A stretch of DNA of 64,000 bases from Ctena decussata (GCA_963989385.1 OZ022502.1:11891001-11955000); one strand, 5' to 3'; shown: positions 32,714-43,734, counted from the first letter of the stretch. The notes: generated by a model not told the origin, from the letters alone. Numbers and translations are program-made.

Positions 32714-32917
32714 TCATTCTTTTGTGGTGATAATCTTTGCAGCATCGCCATTCTGCACGTGTTTTTTCTCTCCTTCCTCAATATTAATTGTTTTAGAGTC
32801 ATGAATCATGTCATCAAGATCTTTATGTTTTGTTTCGTCCAGAAAAACACACAGTACGCCTGAAAGAACACACACTATCCCCGACACCAAGTACAGTAGG
32901 CCTGGAATCTCCATACT
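32714..32917 (-). CDS. Transporter exon 9 (stop codon)
   Basis: Acceptor GATACATTTCAG; TGA at 32714-32716. Encodes TM12 (IPGLLYLVSGIVCVLSGVLC), LDETKHKDL and a short hydrophilic tail ending AAKIITTKE. The longer open frame reaching 33103 includes intron and a TC repeat and is not all coding. Confidence 0.92.
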   Translation of the reverse strand, partial: SMEIPGLLYLVSGIVCVLSGVLCVFLDETKHKDLDDMIHDSKTINIEEGEKKHVQNGDAAKIITTKE

Positions 32918-35422
32918 CTGAAATGTATCAAACAGAAAATTGTATTCTTCGTCTCTCTCGCTGTCTCTCTCTGTGTCTGTCTCTCTTTCTCTCTTTCTCT
33001 CTCTCTCTGTTATTCTAAACTGAGTCTCTCCCTCTATCTCTGTCTCTCTCTGTCTCTCTCTGTTACAAAACCTGAGCGTTAAACTATTTGGAAAGAACAA
33101 CATAAGTGTCGATTATTGTACTGCCAATACAGTTCGGGTTTCAAACTACTCTCTTGTTGAGGCACTCCAGCAAGTGGTTTTTAGTGGAACTTTTTTCTTT
33201 AAAGATGCTTAAATATCAAAATTTTAAGTTTAACATACCCAAAACCATTTCTCGTAGCTAAATACTGACTTGCAGCATATTGCATGACCTCTTTTGTCTA
33301 TTTTTATCATTTTTTGTTTTGAGGTGGGTTTTCCAATAGTAAAAATATTCCTTCTGGTTTCCAGCCTTTAATGAGGTTCATTTTAATTTTAATAAAGCTG
33401 GGAACCACCCATTGTGACATCACAACAGAAATGATGTCATCACTAATCACCTGATCTGTTTTGGAATATGACCATTTCAGCAAAGGGTTGTTTGCAGTGT
33501 CAGCTACACTTATGCATCTTTTTGTTTTCCAAAAAGATATTACTTATGAAAATAACTGCTACAAGATACAAGCATAAATTCTTCTGAAATGATTTCATGT
33601 TAATTTTATATGAAATGGTAATTTTTAAGAATGTGCTTGAAACATCCCACCCCTACAGCAATAATGGTTATCTTGAGGCGGCCATTATTAAACTGAAAAA
33701 AATACATTGCAAGAGATTACTTTCCAAGCTTGAGAGCATGCCAATGAATTTCAAAAACTCTACTGGACAAATCTGACTACGAGAAATGGTAGTAAACTGA
33801 ACCATGTAAGTGGAATTTGCTGTTTCTTTATCTTTTAAGTATAAACTTCGAAAAACCACTTGCTGGAGTGCCTCAACAAGAGAGTAAGCTTCATGACAGA
33901 GGCTTCTTAAGTAACTGGGAACACTTTCAGGGGAACAACTCTGCTAATTTTAATTTTGTCTTCCTTCTCAGTACGGGTTCACTCTTTAAAGGAAAGAATT
34001 TTCTCCAGTAGGAGCAACTGGAGCAAATTCTTTTCATTAAGAGAAGAACCCTATTTTTGGTAGAGCCAAATCGTCCAGGGAGACAAACAGGACGTCATAA
34101 AAATGACGTCATAAATTTTGTTCTCTATGGCTGAAAAAACATACAGTATCATCATACATCTTAAGTTTGGTCGTGTTGACTGACAGGTTAATGATCTGGG
34201 TTCTCACTCCACAGACCGCGGGTTTGAGTCAAACCTAGATCGTGATTTTTCTGTTCCTTCTGAGCTTTTTTATTTTTCATGATCTGAAACATGCCGCATT
34301 TATCTGAAATGACTAATCCTAGCAGGCACATGACGTTAAAATGACGTCGTACTGACGTCGATGCGACGAAATCACGTCGCATCGGCGTCAGTGCGACGTC
34401 ATTTTGACGTCATGTGCCCGCTGGGATACTGTTAACAGTTCTGTTGTCCCTGAAGCAGCCATTAATTGGAAAATCTGATTTTGATTATATATTCAATAAA
34501 GCAGTACGGAAAGAGGGTGGGGTAAATACCGGCGTGCCCAACCAGTGAACACCGACAAATGTCATAGTTTCTCGTCGTATTTTGCCCTCGGGCAACTTTA
34601 GTCATCACCGGTCTCAAAAGAAGTTGGCAACTCCGTTTATCACTGGTCTCAAAAGAAGTTGGCAACGTCATATGTAACCAGTCTCAAAACATCGTATTTT
34701 TCTCGTTGTATTTTGCCGCTAGGAAACTCCATTCATCATCGACTTAAAAATTAAAAAGAAATTAGCAACCGGTCTTTAAAGAAAATGTTAGAAACTTCAG
34801 TTATCACAAGTCTCAACAGAAGTTGGCAACTTCATTTTTCACCAGTCATAAAAGAAGTTGGCAACTTTGTCACCAATCTCCAAACAAGTTGTCAACATCA
34901 TTTACCACCAGTTTGCACTGAAGTTGGCAGCTTCATTTATCACCAGTCACTAAATAAGTTGGCAACTTCATCACCAGTCCCCAAACTAGTTGGCAACTGC
35001 ATTAATAACCAGTCGCCCAAGAAGTTGCAACTTCATTTATCACCAAACACAAGATAAGTTGGCGACTTTATTTATCAATTGCCTTAAAAGAAGATGACAA
35101 TGGTAGAATAAGATGTTTGTCTAAAATTTAAGATCTTACCAGTGTAATTATCTGAGGTGCAACCATGGAGCCCACACGGGATATAGAACTTATGAAACCA
35201 TTTCCTATGTTCCTGCAAGGTAATTAGAATTAAGGCATATGTCCTTTTGATATGTTTTCATTGTTTGTAAGCCATTTTTGAGAGAAATCACAACTGCTAC
35301 AGCGGAATGTTATTTTCCTCCTAACAGGTACCTGCACACGAAACTACTCTATTAAACAGGCAATGTTTCTTCAGACCAGTACGATAAAAAACATTGTATT
35401 ATTACTATTTGTATTATTAGTT

Positions 35423-35455
<33 letters not shown>

Positions 35456-38400
35456 GTTATAATTATTATCATCATTATTATTATTATTGTTATAGGCAAA
35501 TTTCATTTACAATATATGAACATATTTTTCACTCTTGAAATGAACGAATTGGAATATATGAGCAGCGCAAGGATTAGTGTTTGTTAAAGCTTCAATAATA
35601 AATCCCCCATGCGGCTATGAAAGGGATAATGAACACAATCTGTTCAACCATACCTGACAACAGTTGGGAATGACTCACTAGACCAGAGGGTATTCAGGTC
35701 CCAGGCAGCAGAAATTCCAAGCTTAGACAACAAAGCTAAAACATTGACAAGTGTGCCTGCAACCCCAGCATCTGAAATATGTAAATGAAATGAAAACTTT
35801 AGCGGCAAATAACATAACAGCATTCTTGGTTCGACTGAGTCTCTTCATGACAAATTATGAAACATGCAACAACGGCCATGCTCCAGCCGAACTCTTCTTA
35901 AGAATGGTTCTAATGGACTCAACTGGTCCCATAAAACCAGAAAATATACATGTAATGTTGTGTTATTGTTTAACGTCCACGGTAAACAGCTATGATCATG
36001 TAGGGACGGTCAGTTAATCTAACCGCAATATTCCTGGACAGCTTAGACCTCCTAAGCGGTTAACCAGTACTAAGGGCACTTACTTTCACCAGTAACTGAC
36101 AATTGCCCTTCTTGAATCAGCGAAAGGGGAAATGAAAGTAAGTGGCCGGACCGGGTATCGAACCCAGGACCTCTGACCTACAAGTCAGGCGCCCTACCGA
36201 CTGCGCTACGCGGCCCGGCCAAGAAAATATAAAGTGAATGAGTTCTTTTTCGGCCGCCAAAAAGCACTTATCAATAGAGGTAGTGAAAATAATACAAAAT
36301 GAAAAAGTGGTCTTTCCTCTGTAAAGAAGACAAAGAAAAACACCATAATCAAACTGCCATTTCGCGTAATTTGAATAGCGTCTTCGCTTTGTATACAAGC
36401 TCAAAGGTACTTTTCTACTTGCTATGGAAAGAATATATACTATAATCCTAAATTTTGGCCAAAGAAATATACCAAAGAAATATGCCAGTGTACCTGTATA
36501 TTTCAAAATGCCGACAGCCAAAGCAAACAACCCGCCAATCAAATAGAAGCCTACACAGGTCCATCTTCTACCACCCCTGAAAAACACAAATCGGTTTAAC
36601 TTACTGCAAGACTCCTGTTAGAGAAAAATGTTTTTAGATTTAAACCTTATTCAGAGATCAGCGTTTTCCTGAGTTAGAACTTGCAAGAGATCAGCGTTTT
36701 AATTTTTTTCGGGCCTTGCTGCGGACGGCCCTCCCTTGATTTAACACTGTCTTATTAAAGACGAGTGTTATATGATATTAAGATTAAAATCCGGTTTCAA
36801 ACGGAATTACTCAAAAGACTTTGTTTCCCTTGTTTTGAAATTCCTTTGACAGGGAGTCACTCTAAACCAAACAAATTTGCTCCTAGACGGCTACATTTAA
36901 AGTGACGGGAATTACCCCAGAAGGAAGCTAACTCTCTTGTCTTTATCAGCAGCTCCTAGTCCCCTTTTATTTCTATGAAAAGGAGACAAGTACATGTACT
37001 TCCAGGCTAGAGTGAGTCCCTTAGGTGATTCTTACCAAGTATTAAAGAGAACAAGCAGATAGGCTCCGGGAACATCAGCGACACTGAGAAGAAACATATT
37101 AAGGTAGAGATTGCCAGATAGCTCCTGCACTGCAAAGGCTATCCCATAGTAGCTGAACGCCGAAAATAACCTGAAAAGGGATATATAATAGCACAGTAGG
37201 CTAAAACTTGGAGTAGAACTTTTTGATTAGGCATTATGTTGATCTCATTGTAAGTCTGAACTCGTTCATACCAAATTAACTCTTCTAGCCTTATGAATTA
37301 TGTGAGCCGTGACAAGAGAAAACGAACAAAGTGGTTGTGCGCCCAGCGCAGATGGGCATTCACCCAGTCTGATCAGAGTCTTCGCTGCTTAGACCCTTAG
37401 CTACCCTTTAAGCGCTTAGCAAAGAGTCTGATCAGACGGGGCGGATGGCCAGGATGATCTGAGTCTGCGCTGGGCGCACAACCACTTTCTTAGTTTTCTC
37501 GTGTCGCGGCTCATATGAGGGCTGTCTAGATTAAACGAAGGCACTAAAGTGGTTGAGACAGGATGACAAAGTAGAGGAAGAAAAAGTAAACATTCTGCGC
37601 CCACCCACTTTTGGGAACCAGAACATTTCTTCTTAATACACAACTCAAGTGCAGGACAATATTTGACACCTGAAGCTAACAAAATTCCTAGACGGCTAGC
37701 AGATGTTCACTTTCAACTGCAACTGAATAGCTGCCAGCCCTCTTGGTTTTCTACTATTCTTCACTGAGAATTCGTGTCGATGGTGAAATTTTGCCAGATC
37801 AATTTTGAGCTTTTTAAAACGCATCATGGTTTCGCATCCAGAGCGCAGCCATTGGATGGATTTTGAGGTTTGAAATAAATTCATTTTTACTTTCTCTCGA
37901 TCTCAAATGCTCATCGAAAGGAGGCAAAATTGCCTGAATATCAGAAAGCAACAATTTATAGCTCAAAATACAAGCCTACCCCCGGGCCGAAATAATAGCG
38001 AAAATGGCAACCTTACCAGATAGTACTAAACACAAGAGTTATCTTTCTGATGCGGGCTGTACGGAATAAGTCCAGCACTGAATACACTTGGAGTGCCTTG
38101 GTCTTCTCCGCCTCTTTCTGTTCGTATTCTGAAATGAGACCAAAGGAGTACATTAATTGCTTACAATTACGTTGTGAACCAGGCACAAAATAGCCTATAT
38201 CTATTATCTAATGCGAACACTTATTTTCTTCTTATTCATTCCACAGTTCATTCAAAACAGCGGAATGGTAAGATCACCTTAGAACAACATGGCATAACGC
38301 ACAAAAAGACCTAAGTAAAGACTAATAGACTCGAAACTGACTTTAATAAATTCAATTTTTTTTTCACTTTATTCAATTTTATTTTATTTTTTATTCATTA

Positions 38401-41400
38401 TTTTGTTTGTATAAATGCTTAAAAAGTCGTTTTCAAACTAATAGCTAGTCTGTGAATGAATAAGTCAGTTTCATACAGAAAAGGCAAACGTTCTACATAA
38501 TTTATAAAAGATGATTATTGTATTCCACCGTAATTTTGTATTATTGTTTACTGGAAATGGGTAAAGCACCGACATGATTACTTGCTTACCAAGCACTGAT
38601 TCAATCTGTTTTAAATTTGGTGATGGCTTCCTGTTTATTTTCGCCACATACTGAATTGCCTTTTTCGCCTCCTCCAGTTTCCCATTACAGATTAGCCATC
38701 GGAAACTTTCAGGAACAAAACTACAAGAACAAAAATATCACGCTTGATAAGTATACAATTGAGCCGCGACACGACAAAACCAACAATGTGGTTGTGCGCC
38801 CAGTGCAGACTCAGATCAGCCGGGGCATCCGCCCAGTTTGATCAGACCCTTCATTAAGTTCTCAAAGGGTAGCTAAGGGATTAAGCTACCTCCATGCGGA
38901 CAGGGAAGACTCTGAACAGACTGGGCGGATGCCCAGGCTGATCTGAGTCTGCGCTGGGCGCACAACCACATTGTTGGTTTTGTCGTGTCGCGGCTCAATT
39001 ATATTCCTATACAGAAATTTAAAGATTCTAGCTTCTGTAATATATATCTGAAATATAACAATCATATTCGACACGTGTGTAAAGCATAATAATTATATGT
39101 GCCCGATGTTTGCTTTCATGGCAAAAGAACTCGTGGTGTTACCTCAAAACTCCTGAAAGTGGCCAAACCGAAATTTCGGTTTGGCAACTTTCAGGAGTTT
39201 TGAAGAAGTCTACCAGTTCATCATTTACAGTGCTGAATGTTTTGTTCTAATAACTTTATATAATTATATGTACATATAGGTCGAATAATATACACGTACA
39301 TATAGTTCGAATGAACTATTATTTTCTTGGCTATCCATTAACAGAAGCTTGAATTTTTAATGTCGCGGTGGGAATGATATTGCACGTTTATAATTTTAAT
39401 TTTTTAGGCGTGAAATTTCCTTTGCAGGAGATATACTGAACATAGGGTCTGTAGCCAGACTAGAATGTTCCATGTACGCTCATAAAATTGCTATTTTACA
39501 AGCTTCTCGAATATTTGTTTTTACAATCTGCTACAAAATAAAAGCAACAGCCTGTACAGCAATTGATTAAACTGAAATTTACAAGCTATTTGGAAGAGAA
39601 AATTATGTAAACACTGAATGTTCTTACCACCACGTCATTAGACATAACACCGACATCCCTGTGATCACTAAATGTATATAGTGCCAGTCGTGAACCTGCC
39701 AGCAAAACAGAGCCATCAAGGAAGCCCACAGTGCCCAGCCGGGCATCAGATACAGGTAAACCCGCCATTTGTTCCGGATGTACTCAAAGTAGATTGATGA
39801 CATCATAAATCCAGAGCAGCCGAATCCAATTCCAAACCTCATTGCAGCGAACATTTCCCAGTTCACGGAGAAATATGAGACTAAGTTAAAAATGCCGAGA
39901 AGTATTAAATTCAGATAGAGAGTAGGTTTCCGGCCGATTCCGTCTGACACGTGACCCCAGAACAGTCCGCCAACAAGTAGTCCCGACATCTGTATTGTCG
40001 TCATAGTTTGAGAGATCCACTTCCGGTTACAAATGAGATTCCACTATAATTCAAGCAGATTAACAGGGTATGTTAACTCTTTAAGCACCAAAAAGCAGAC
40101 GACAAAATTTACGTCTGCAAAAATTAAAAAAAAATGCCTTGTCCAAGACATTTCATTTTGAGAACTCAAAGACTAGAGGGCAAACAGTGTAGATCCACAT
40201 GAGGCGGCTCATTATGATCAGGATCTACGCTGTTTGCAAATTATGCTATTTTCGTCACTGGTGCTTAAAGAGTTAAAGAGCGATTGATCCATACACTTTA
40301 CGTAAATGAGACAACGTTGAAAGGCATTGACTAGACCATATGGTGTGGCATAAAATCTGTTAAAACTGAATAAAATTGAATGACAACAACTGAAAACCTT
40401 GAAGCGGTTGAAAGAGTCATGAATACTTCTGCCTTGTTTTCCGTCTGTCTAGCATAAGCCGGCTTACATGTGGCATTTTAACAGCTATACACACTCTAAT
40501 GTTAACCCATTAATGCCCATAGGAGCCCCGGTAGCTCAGTTGGTTAAGCGCTGGCCTACTGATCTAGCGGTCGCGGGTTCGAGCCCTGCTGGAGGCGGAG
40601 TTCTTCCTATCGTAAACGGGGTTCCATTGCACACAGCCTTTCATTATCACAAGCCCATCGTCCAGATATGACTGAAACACTGTTGAAAAGGACGTAAAAT
40701 CGCAAGCCATCCATCCATCTATTAATGCCCAGTGGACTATTCTAACTGTATATATTGGATGAGTCCATTTGTCATTTAAGGGGTGTTAGGTTTAGTTTAT
40801 TTTTAAGAATTTTTGTTTTATTTTGAGAAAAAAAAATACCCATTTGTCTTTGCAAAAAGTGTAGACCCTGATCAGACGCCGCGTTTTGAGTCGTATCATC
40901 ATGGTCTGCACTGTTTGCCTATGTCTCATGTTTGGGACACTAAACATTAATGGGCTACGTGAAGGGAAATACTTTCAGGAAAAATTAACTCCGTCATTTG
41001 CAGTTGTGCCTCTCTTTCCAAAAGGATTTAACTCATAAAAAGCTACAGTCAACTCTCGATATCTCGAAGTCGAAATTCATCTCAAACTACTGATATTTCA
41101 AAATAAATTTTCTGGTCCCAGAAAATTTACTTTGAAATACCAGCAGTTGAGGTAAAAGAGTTGAAATGTAAAGAAAAATAGGAAATATTTCCAAAATATA
41201 TTCTTTGATGTAAGAGGGTATTTTGAGATATCAGTGTTCGAGGTAATGAGAGTTAGCCGTAATTTACTCCCTGTGAGAATTTTATTCCGAGAAAGGTAGA
41301 CCATTCTTTGAGAGGCTATTATCGCACAGGGAAGCAAACAAGAAGTCAAGGGCGTAGCTACCTACACGCAAATACGCAGGTGCGTATTGAAATTTTGTCA

Positions 41401-43026
41401 AATTGACAAAATTTCAACACACACCTGCGTATTTTCATGCTGAAATGTTGTTAATTGGGCATAATTTTAATGCTAACTGCCAACAGACAGAAAATTTGAA
41501 ATATCTAAGCGGATTAACCCCCATCATAACCCTCAGTGAGTATAAAGCATAATTGTGCGTACAGTGTGATTGCTTGCTACGCCCCTGGATGTTACAAACG
41601 TTGATTCCCTTTAATGAATTGGCAGAAAAGACAGGGATGTGTAGCGAGCTGCCTATTTTCTAGCATTAAATTCGTTACTGAAAATACCCATGTTTGCATA
41701 GTCTTTACAAAAGCTCATATATAAAAAAGACAACTAGAACAAGTGAGCAGGAGCTCATGTATACCCCCGACCAGTGCCGCCGCCGAATGAACGTATACTT
41801 TAAAACACAACATCAATGCAATAGTCATACAAAATTTAAAGTCTGTCACCTTGACTTTAGGCCAGCAGCAGCATCCATATGATGTAAACTAGTATGAAAT
41901 AAACATAGTAATGTAGCATTAGGCTTTATTGATATATATTACAACTATATGCAAAAATAACTTCAGCATATGGCTAAGTCCTAGTTATTGACCCCTGGCC
42001 CCATCCATGAGCCTGACCCTGCAGCTTAGGTAGTCCACGTTGAAAACAATAATACACAGATATCCCAAACCAAGCATGGAAGAAATCTTCAATGCACTTA
42101 CAGAGATATGAGCAACCAGAAAGGTTAAACACAAAACTTTGACATAAAGAAAATACCTTAGTCCTAAGTATTGACCCCTGGCCCCACCCTTGGGTCTGAC
42201 CCAGGGGCTTAGCTAGTATACATCAAAGATAGATATCGATCATGAACCAAATTTGAAAAGAATCTGATTTGTGGTTACAGATATGAGCAATCAAAAAAGG
42301 TATAACGCAAAACTTTGACGAAAGTTGACGAACGGACGGATGAACAAACTAACGGACGAACAAATAAACGAAGAACGGACGGACGGACGGAATGACAAAA
42401 CCTATACCCCCTAACATACTGCGGATATCGGGGTATAAAGCAGTGTGTGTTCTTGCTAGAAAGTTCTAGTAGCTGTAAATCAGATGCCTAAAATAGGGAC
42501 AAGTCGGGTAAATTCGGACAGCAGGTTAATTCGGACAGTGACATTTTTTTCCTTTTTTGTGTCAGTTGTTTGGAATTAAAACAAAATTAACTGGGCAAAC
42601 TGTGAAAATCCTGATGAGACGGCTCATTATGAGCCGTCTCATCTGGATTTTTACTATTTGCAATGGTATGTCCGAATTTACTCGCTGTTCGAAGTTACCC
42701 GACTCGACCCTATTCAGTTTTGCACAGAGTATACATACCTGACTAACTGCGGTATTCATGTCCTCAGCAAACATAATGCTGTCACATGTCGTTCCGTTTA
42801 CATCACAAACTTTTGTTGCGTTCCACATTTCAGTATAATTTCCGTCAGTCGTGGAACCGTAACATTCCCATGACGGGGATGAAGCCGTGAACGCCATCGT
42901 CATCATGCTCCAGTTGAGAACCCCAAGACTGAACGTAGTGAACGCAAATAAAACTATCTGGAAGATGCCGAAATCTCCCGTCTCCTTGATGACGTCACCA
43001 AGATTTAGGGCCTGCTGGTCCTCCAT
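32714..43026 (-). CDS. SLC22-type organic ion transporter, nine coding exons
   Basis: The span covers the whole coding gene; exons are listed separately. Joined at GT-AG sites with consistent phases they give 519 residues, in the normal range for SLC22 transporters of the major facilitator superfamily. A first membrane segment (about 21-47) is followed by a short extracellular loop with glycosylation sites at N63, N69 and N77. VSQ then WNLICNRKW matches the family's conserved pre-TM2 block. GHVSDGIGRKP (126-136) is the MFS motif after TM2, FVPESFRWL (236-244) follows TM6, and GGRRW (362-366) and ESFPTVVRNIG (421-431) are the C-terminal family marks. LDET near residue 483 ends TM12. It should sit in the plasma membrane and carry organic cations, anions or zwitterions; the substrate cannot be read from sequence. 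No lesions. Confidence 0.94.
32945..33062. repeat. TC-rich low-complexity tract
   Basis: TCTCTCTCTGTCTCTC-type repeats just upstream of transporter exon 9, inside the last intron. Confidence 0.85.
33147..33886. mobile_element. 740-bp element with inverted ends in the last transporter intron
   Basis: TACTCTCTTGTTGAGGCACT plus CCAGCAAGTGGTTTTT at the left is the exact complement of the right end (about 36 bp). Weaker inverted similarity continues inside (ACCATTTCTCGTAG on both sides). No open frame for a transposase. Class unknown. Confidence 0.7.
33985..34048. repeat. Hairpin of the AAAGAATTTGCTCC family
   Basis: CTTTAAAGGAAAGAATTTTC is mirrored by GAGCAAATTCTTTTCATTAA. Confidence 0.55.
34321..34425. 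mobile_element. Small palindromic MITE rich in GACGTC, copy 2
   Basis: AGCAGGCACATGACGTTAAA is mirrored by TTTTGACGTCATGTGCCCGC. Same family and length as 27495-27600. It lies in the last intron of the transporter. Confidence 0.8.
34600..35085. repeat. Intronic minisatellite, about 35-bp unit
   Basis: Roughly fourteen degenerate copies of AGAAGTTGGCAACTTC followed by ATTTATCACCAGTC and a short A-rich spacer. Spacing varies between about 24 and 40 bp. Each unit has a small dyad (GAAGTTGGCAACTTC is self-complementary). The array ends 55 bp from the donor of exon 8. Confidence 0.85.
35140..35212 (-). CDS. Transporter exon 8
   Basis: Acceptor ATTACCTTGCAG; donor GTAAGATC at a codon boundary. 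Encodes NIGNGFISSISRVGSMVAP and TM11. Confidence 0.92.
35419..35495. repeat. ATT trinucleotide repeat
   Basis: TTATTATTATTATTATT with interruptions, inside a transporter intron. Confidence 0.9.
35654..35771 (-). CDS. Transporter exon 7
   Basis: Acceptor CATATTTCAG; donor GTATGGTT. Encodes TM10 and ends in SSESFPTVVR, the conserved block before TM11. Confidence 0.92.
35949..36221 (-). mobile_element. tRNA-derived SINE family 1, longest copy
   Basis: On the minus strand the head reads GGCCGGGCCGCGTAGCGCAG, TCGGTAGGGCGCCTGACTTG, then the B box GGTTCGATACCC. Body words ACTTACTTTCATTTC and AACCGCTTAGGAGG follow. The repeat AGAAAATATA on both sides (35939-35948 and 36222-36231) fits a target site duplication. 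It lies in the intron between transporter exons 6 and 7. Confidence 0.88.
36494..36576 (-). CDS. Transporter exon 6
   Basis: Acceptor TGTTTTTCAG; donor GTACACTG. Encodes GGRRWTCVGFYLIGGLFAL, the second basic MFS loop motif and TM9. The open frame runs on past the donor into intron sequence. Confidence 0.9.
37036..37170 (-). CDS. Transporter exon 5
   Basis: Acceptor CCCTTTTCAG; donor GTAAGAAT. Encodes LFSAFSYYGIAFAVQELSGN and TM8 (LYLNMFLLSVADVPGAYLL). Confidence 0.92.
37303..37513. mobile_element. Family-A palindromic MITE in a transporter intron
   Basis: TGAGCCGTGACAAGAG to CTCGTGTCGCGGCTCA. The left half lacks about 25 bp present in other copies. Located between exons 4 and 5. Confidence 0.85.
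38017..38128 (-). CDS. Transporter exon 4
   Basis: Acceptor CTCATTTCAG; donor GTAAGG. Encodes a charged loop (YEQKEAEKTKALQVYSVLDL) and the beginning of TM7. Confidence 0.92.
38590..38720 (-). CDS. Transporter exon 3
   Basis: Acceptor TTCTTGTAG; donor GTAAGC. Encodes FVPESFRWLICNGKLEEA and the start of the large cytoplasmic loop. A family-A MITE ends 40 bp upstream of the acceptor. Confidence 0.92.
38760..38997. mobile_element. Family-A palindromic MITE next to exon 3
   Basis: TGAGCCGCGACACGAC to GTCGTGTCGCGGCTCA, very well preserved. It ends 40 bp from the splice acceptor of transporter exon 3, in the zone where a branch point would be expected. Confidence 0.88.
39143..39204. repeat. Hairpin, about 29-bp arms
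   Basis: CTCAAAACTCCTGAAAGTGG, CCAAACCGAAA is mirrored almost exactly, with centre AATT. Intron of the transporter. Confidence 0.7.
39628..40043 (-). CDS. Transporter exon 2
   Basis: Acceptor TTGAATTATAG, then WNLICNRKWISQTM; donor GTAAGAAC after two bases of codon 235. It encodes TM2 to TM6 including the GHVSDGIGRKP motif. Confidence 0.93.
40073..40275. mobile_element. MITE bounded by TTAA with TIR TTAACTCTTTAAGCACCA, copy 2
   Basis: TTAACTCTTTAAGCACCAAA at the left and TGGTGCTTAAAGAGTTAA at the right, an 18-bp perfect inverted terminus. It lies 29 bp upstream of the acceptor of transporter exon 2. Copy 1 is at 29373-29577. Confidence 0.82.
40520..40720 (+). mobile_element. tRNA-derived SINE family 2, copy 2
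   Basis: A box in GGTAGCTCAGTTGGTTAAGC, B box GGGTTCGAGCCC, body AACGGGGTTCCATTGCACAC, tail CCATCCATCCATC. It is flanked by an exact 11-bp duplication, ATTAATGCCCA (40509-40519 and 40721-40731). It lies in intron 1 of the transporter. Confidence 0.9.
40856..40925. repeat. CAGACCCTGATCAGAC-type hairpin fragment
   Basis: GTGTAGACCCTGATCAGACG with GGTCTGCACTGTTTGCC on the other side; a degraded copy of the hairpin at 12831-12897. Confidence 0.45.
41044..41261. mobile_element. MITE with TIR TACAGTCAACTCTCGATATC, copy 2
   Basis: Opposite orientation to 12351-12569 and about the same length. Inner palindrome CTGGTCCCAGAAAATTTACT. It lies in transporter intron 1. Confidence 0.78.
41371..41433. repeat. 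Hairpin with AATACGCAGGTG arms
   Basis: AATACGCAGGTGCGTATTGA and AATTTTGTCAA are mirrored around the centre ATT; two to three mismatches. Confidence 0.65.
41930..42440. repeat. Two-unit repeat ending in a GACGGACG tract
   Basis: CCTAGTTATTGACCCCTGGC and CCTAAGTATTGACCCCTGGC start two units of about 175 bp. They share GATATGAGCAA, GGTTAAACACAAAACTTTGAC or a close variant. The second runs into GGACGGACGGACGG. The layout resembles the end of the array at 26865-28935. Confidence 0.6.
42494..42712. mobile_element. MITE with TIR TAGGGTCGAGTCGGGTAA, copy 1
   Basis: TAGGGACAAGTCGGGTAAAT at the left and the inverted right end TAGGGTCGAGTCGGGTAACT. The centre is the palindrome GAGACGGCTCATTATGAGCC. 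It lies 26 bp from the donor of transporter exon 1. Confidence 0.82.
42739..43026 (-). CDS. Transporter exon 1 (start codon)
   Basis: ATG at 43026-43024, 96 codons, ending in VSQ before the donor GTATGTAT (phase 0). It encodes the cytoplasmic N-terminus, TM1 and the first part of the extracellular loop. A MITE lies 26 bp inside the following intron. Confidence 0.92.
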
Positions 43027-43165
43027 TTTGTGAGTTACTATAGTTGGACTAAAATAGTAAAAGAAGATGGAACATTGACTTCACAAAAACCTGATTTTTA
43101 GGAACTTAAGCTATCTAATTGACTGTTGACCCTTTTTAGACTGGAAACCCGTTTTGGGGTCATAT

Positions 43166-43231
43166 GTAAACAGTGCAGACCCAGTTCAGACGCGGCTAAA
43201 TGTGGCATCTGAGCAGGATCAAGACTGTTTG
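43166..43231. repeat. GTAAACAGTGCAGACC hairpin
   Basis: Diverged copy of the 12831-12897 hairpin. Confidence 0.5.
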
Positions 43232-43423
43232 GTTTAAACAATATTTTATTTGCAAGAAAATACATACATATATATATAATTACAATACACAATGGCACAG
43301 GATCTGACAGTAAGCAAAATGCTTATATATAAGCCATCTCCTGAAGCTATCTGAAAAATTCAATATGCGTGAATGGCTATAGGCACAAAATATATCAAAC
43401 GATATTACAACCTAGTAAACAAC

Positions 43424-43427
<4 letters not shown>

Positions 43428-43478
<51 letters not shown>
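43428..43478. repeat. GA dinucleotide repeat
   Basis: About 25 uninterrupted GA units upstream of the transporter start codon. Frames that read Arg-Glu repeats across it are spurious. Confidence 0.95.
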
Positions 43479-43479
<1 letters not shown>

Positions 43480-43734
43480 ACGGACAGAAACCCTGCTGGT
43501 AAGCGGTTAAATGAAAGGAAACTATGCTATACGTCAACGAAAACCACAATGCGCAAAGACTGTTTGCTACATGAAAGTCTATGCAAAATGCAATAAAAGC
43601 AAAAATATTCACCAGAAACCCCTAAAACTAGAAATAGACACATCCAAATGATAAAGATGGACAAGTCCACTGGTCAAAAAAGGTTTGAAAATATTCCTTC
43701 ATGGTCTGGTCGATATTTTTCAAAGTGAGACAGT

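Noticed and set aside
32714..33103. 129-codon frame as a stand-alone gene
   Set aside because: Only 32714-32917 is coding, as the last exon of the transporter; the rest is intron with a TC repeat.
36117..36587. 156-codon frame as a stand-alone gene
   Set aside because: Its first 28 codons are transporter exon 6; the remainder is intron and a SINE tRNA head read in the wrong sense.
42605..42650. Another hammerhead at CTGATGAGACGG (also at 43849)
   Set aside because: It has CTGATGAG but no GAAA after the putative stem II and no matching stem I; it is the inner palindrome of a MITE.
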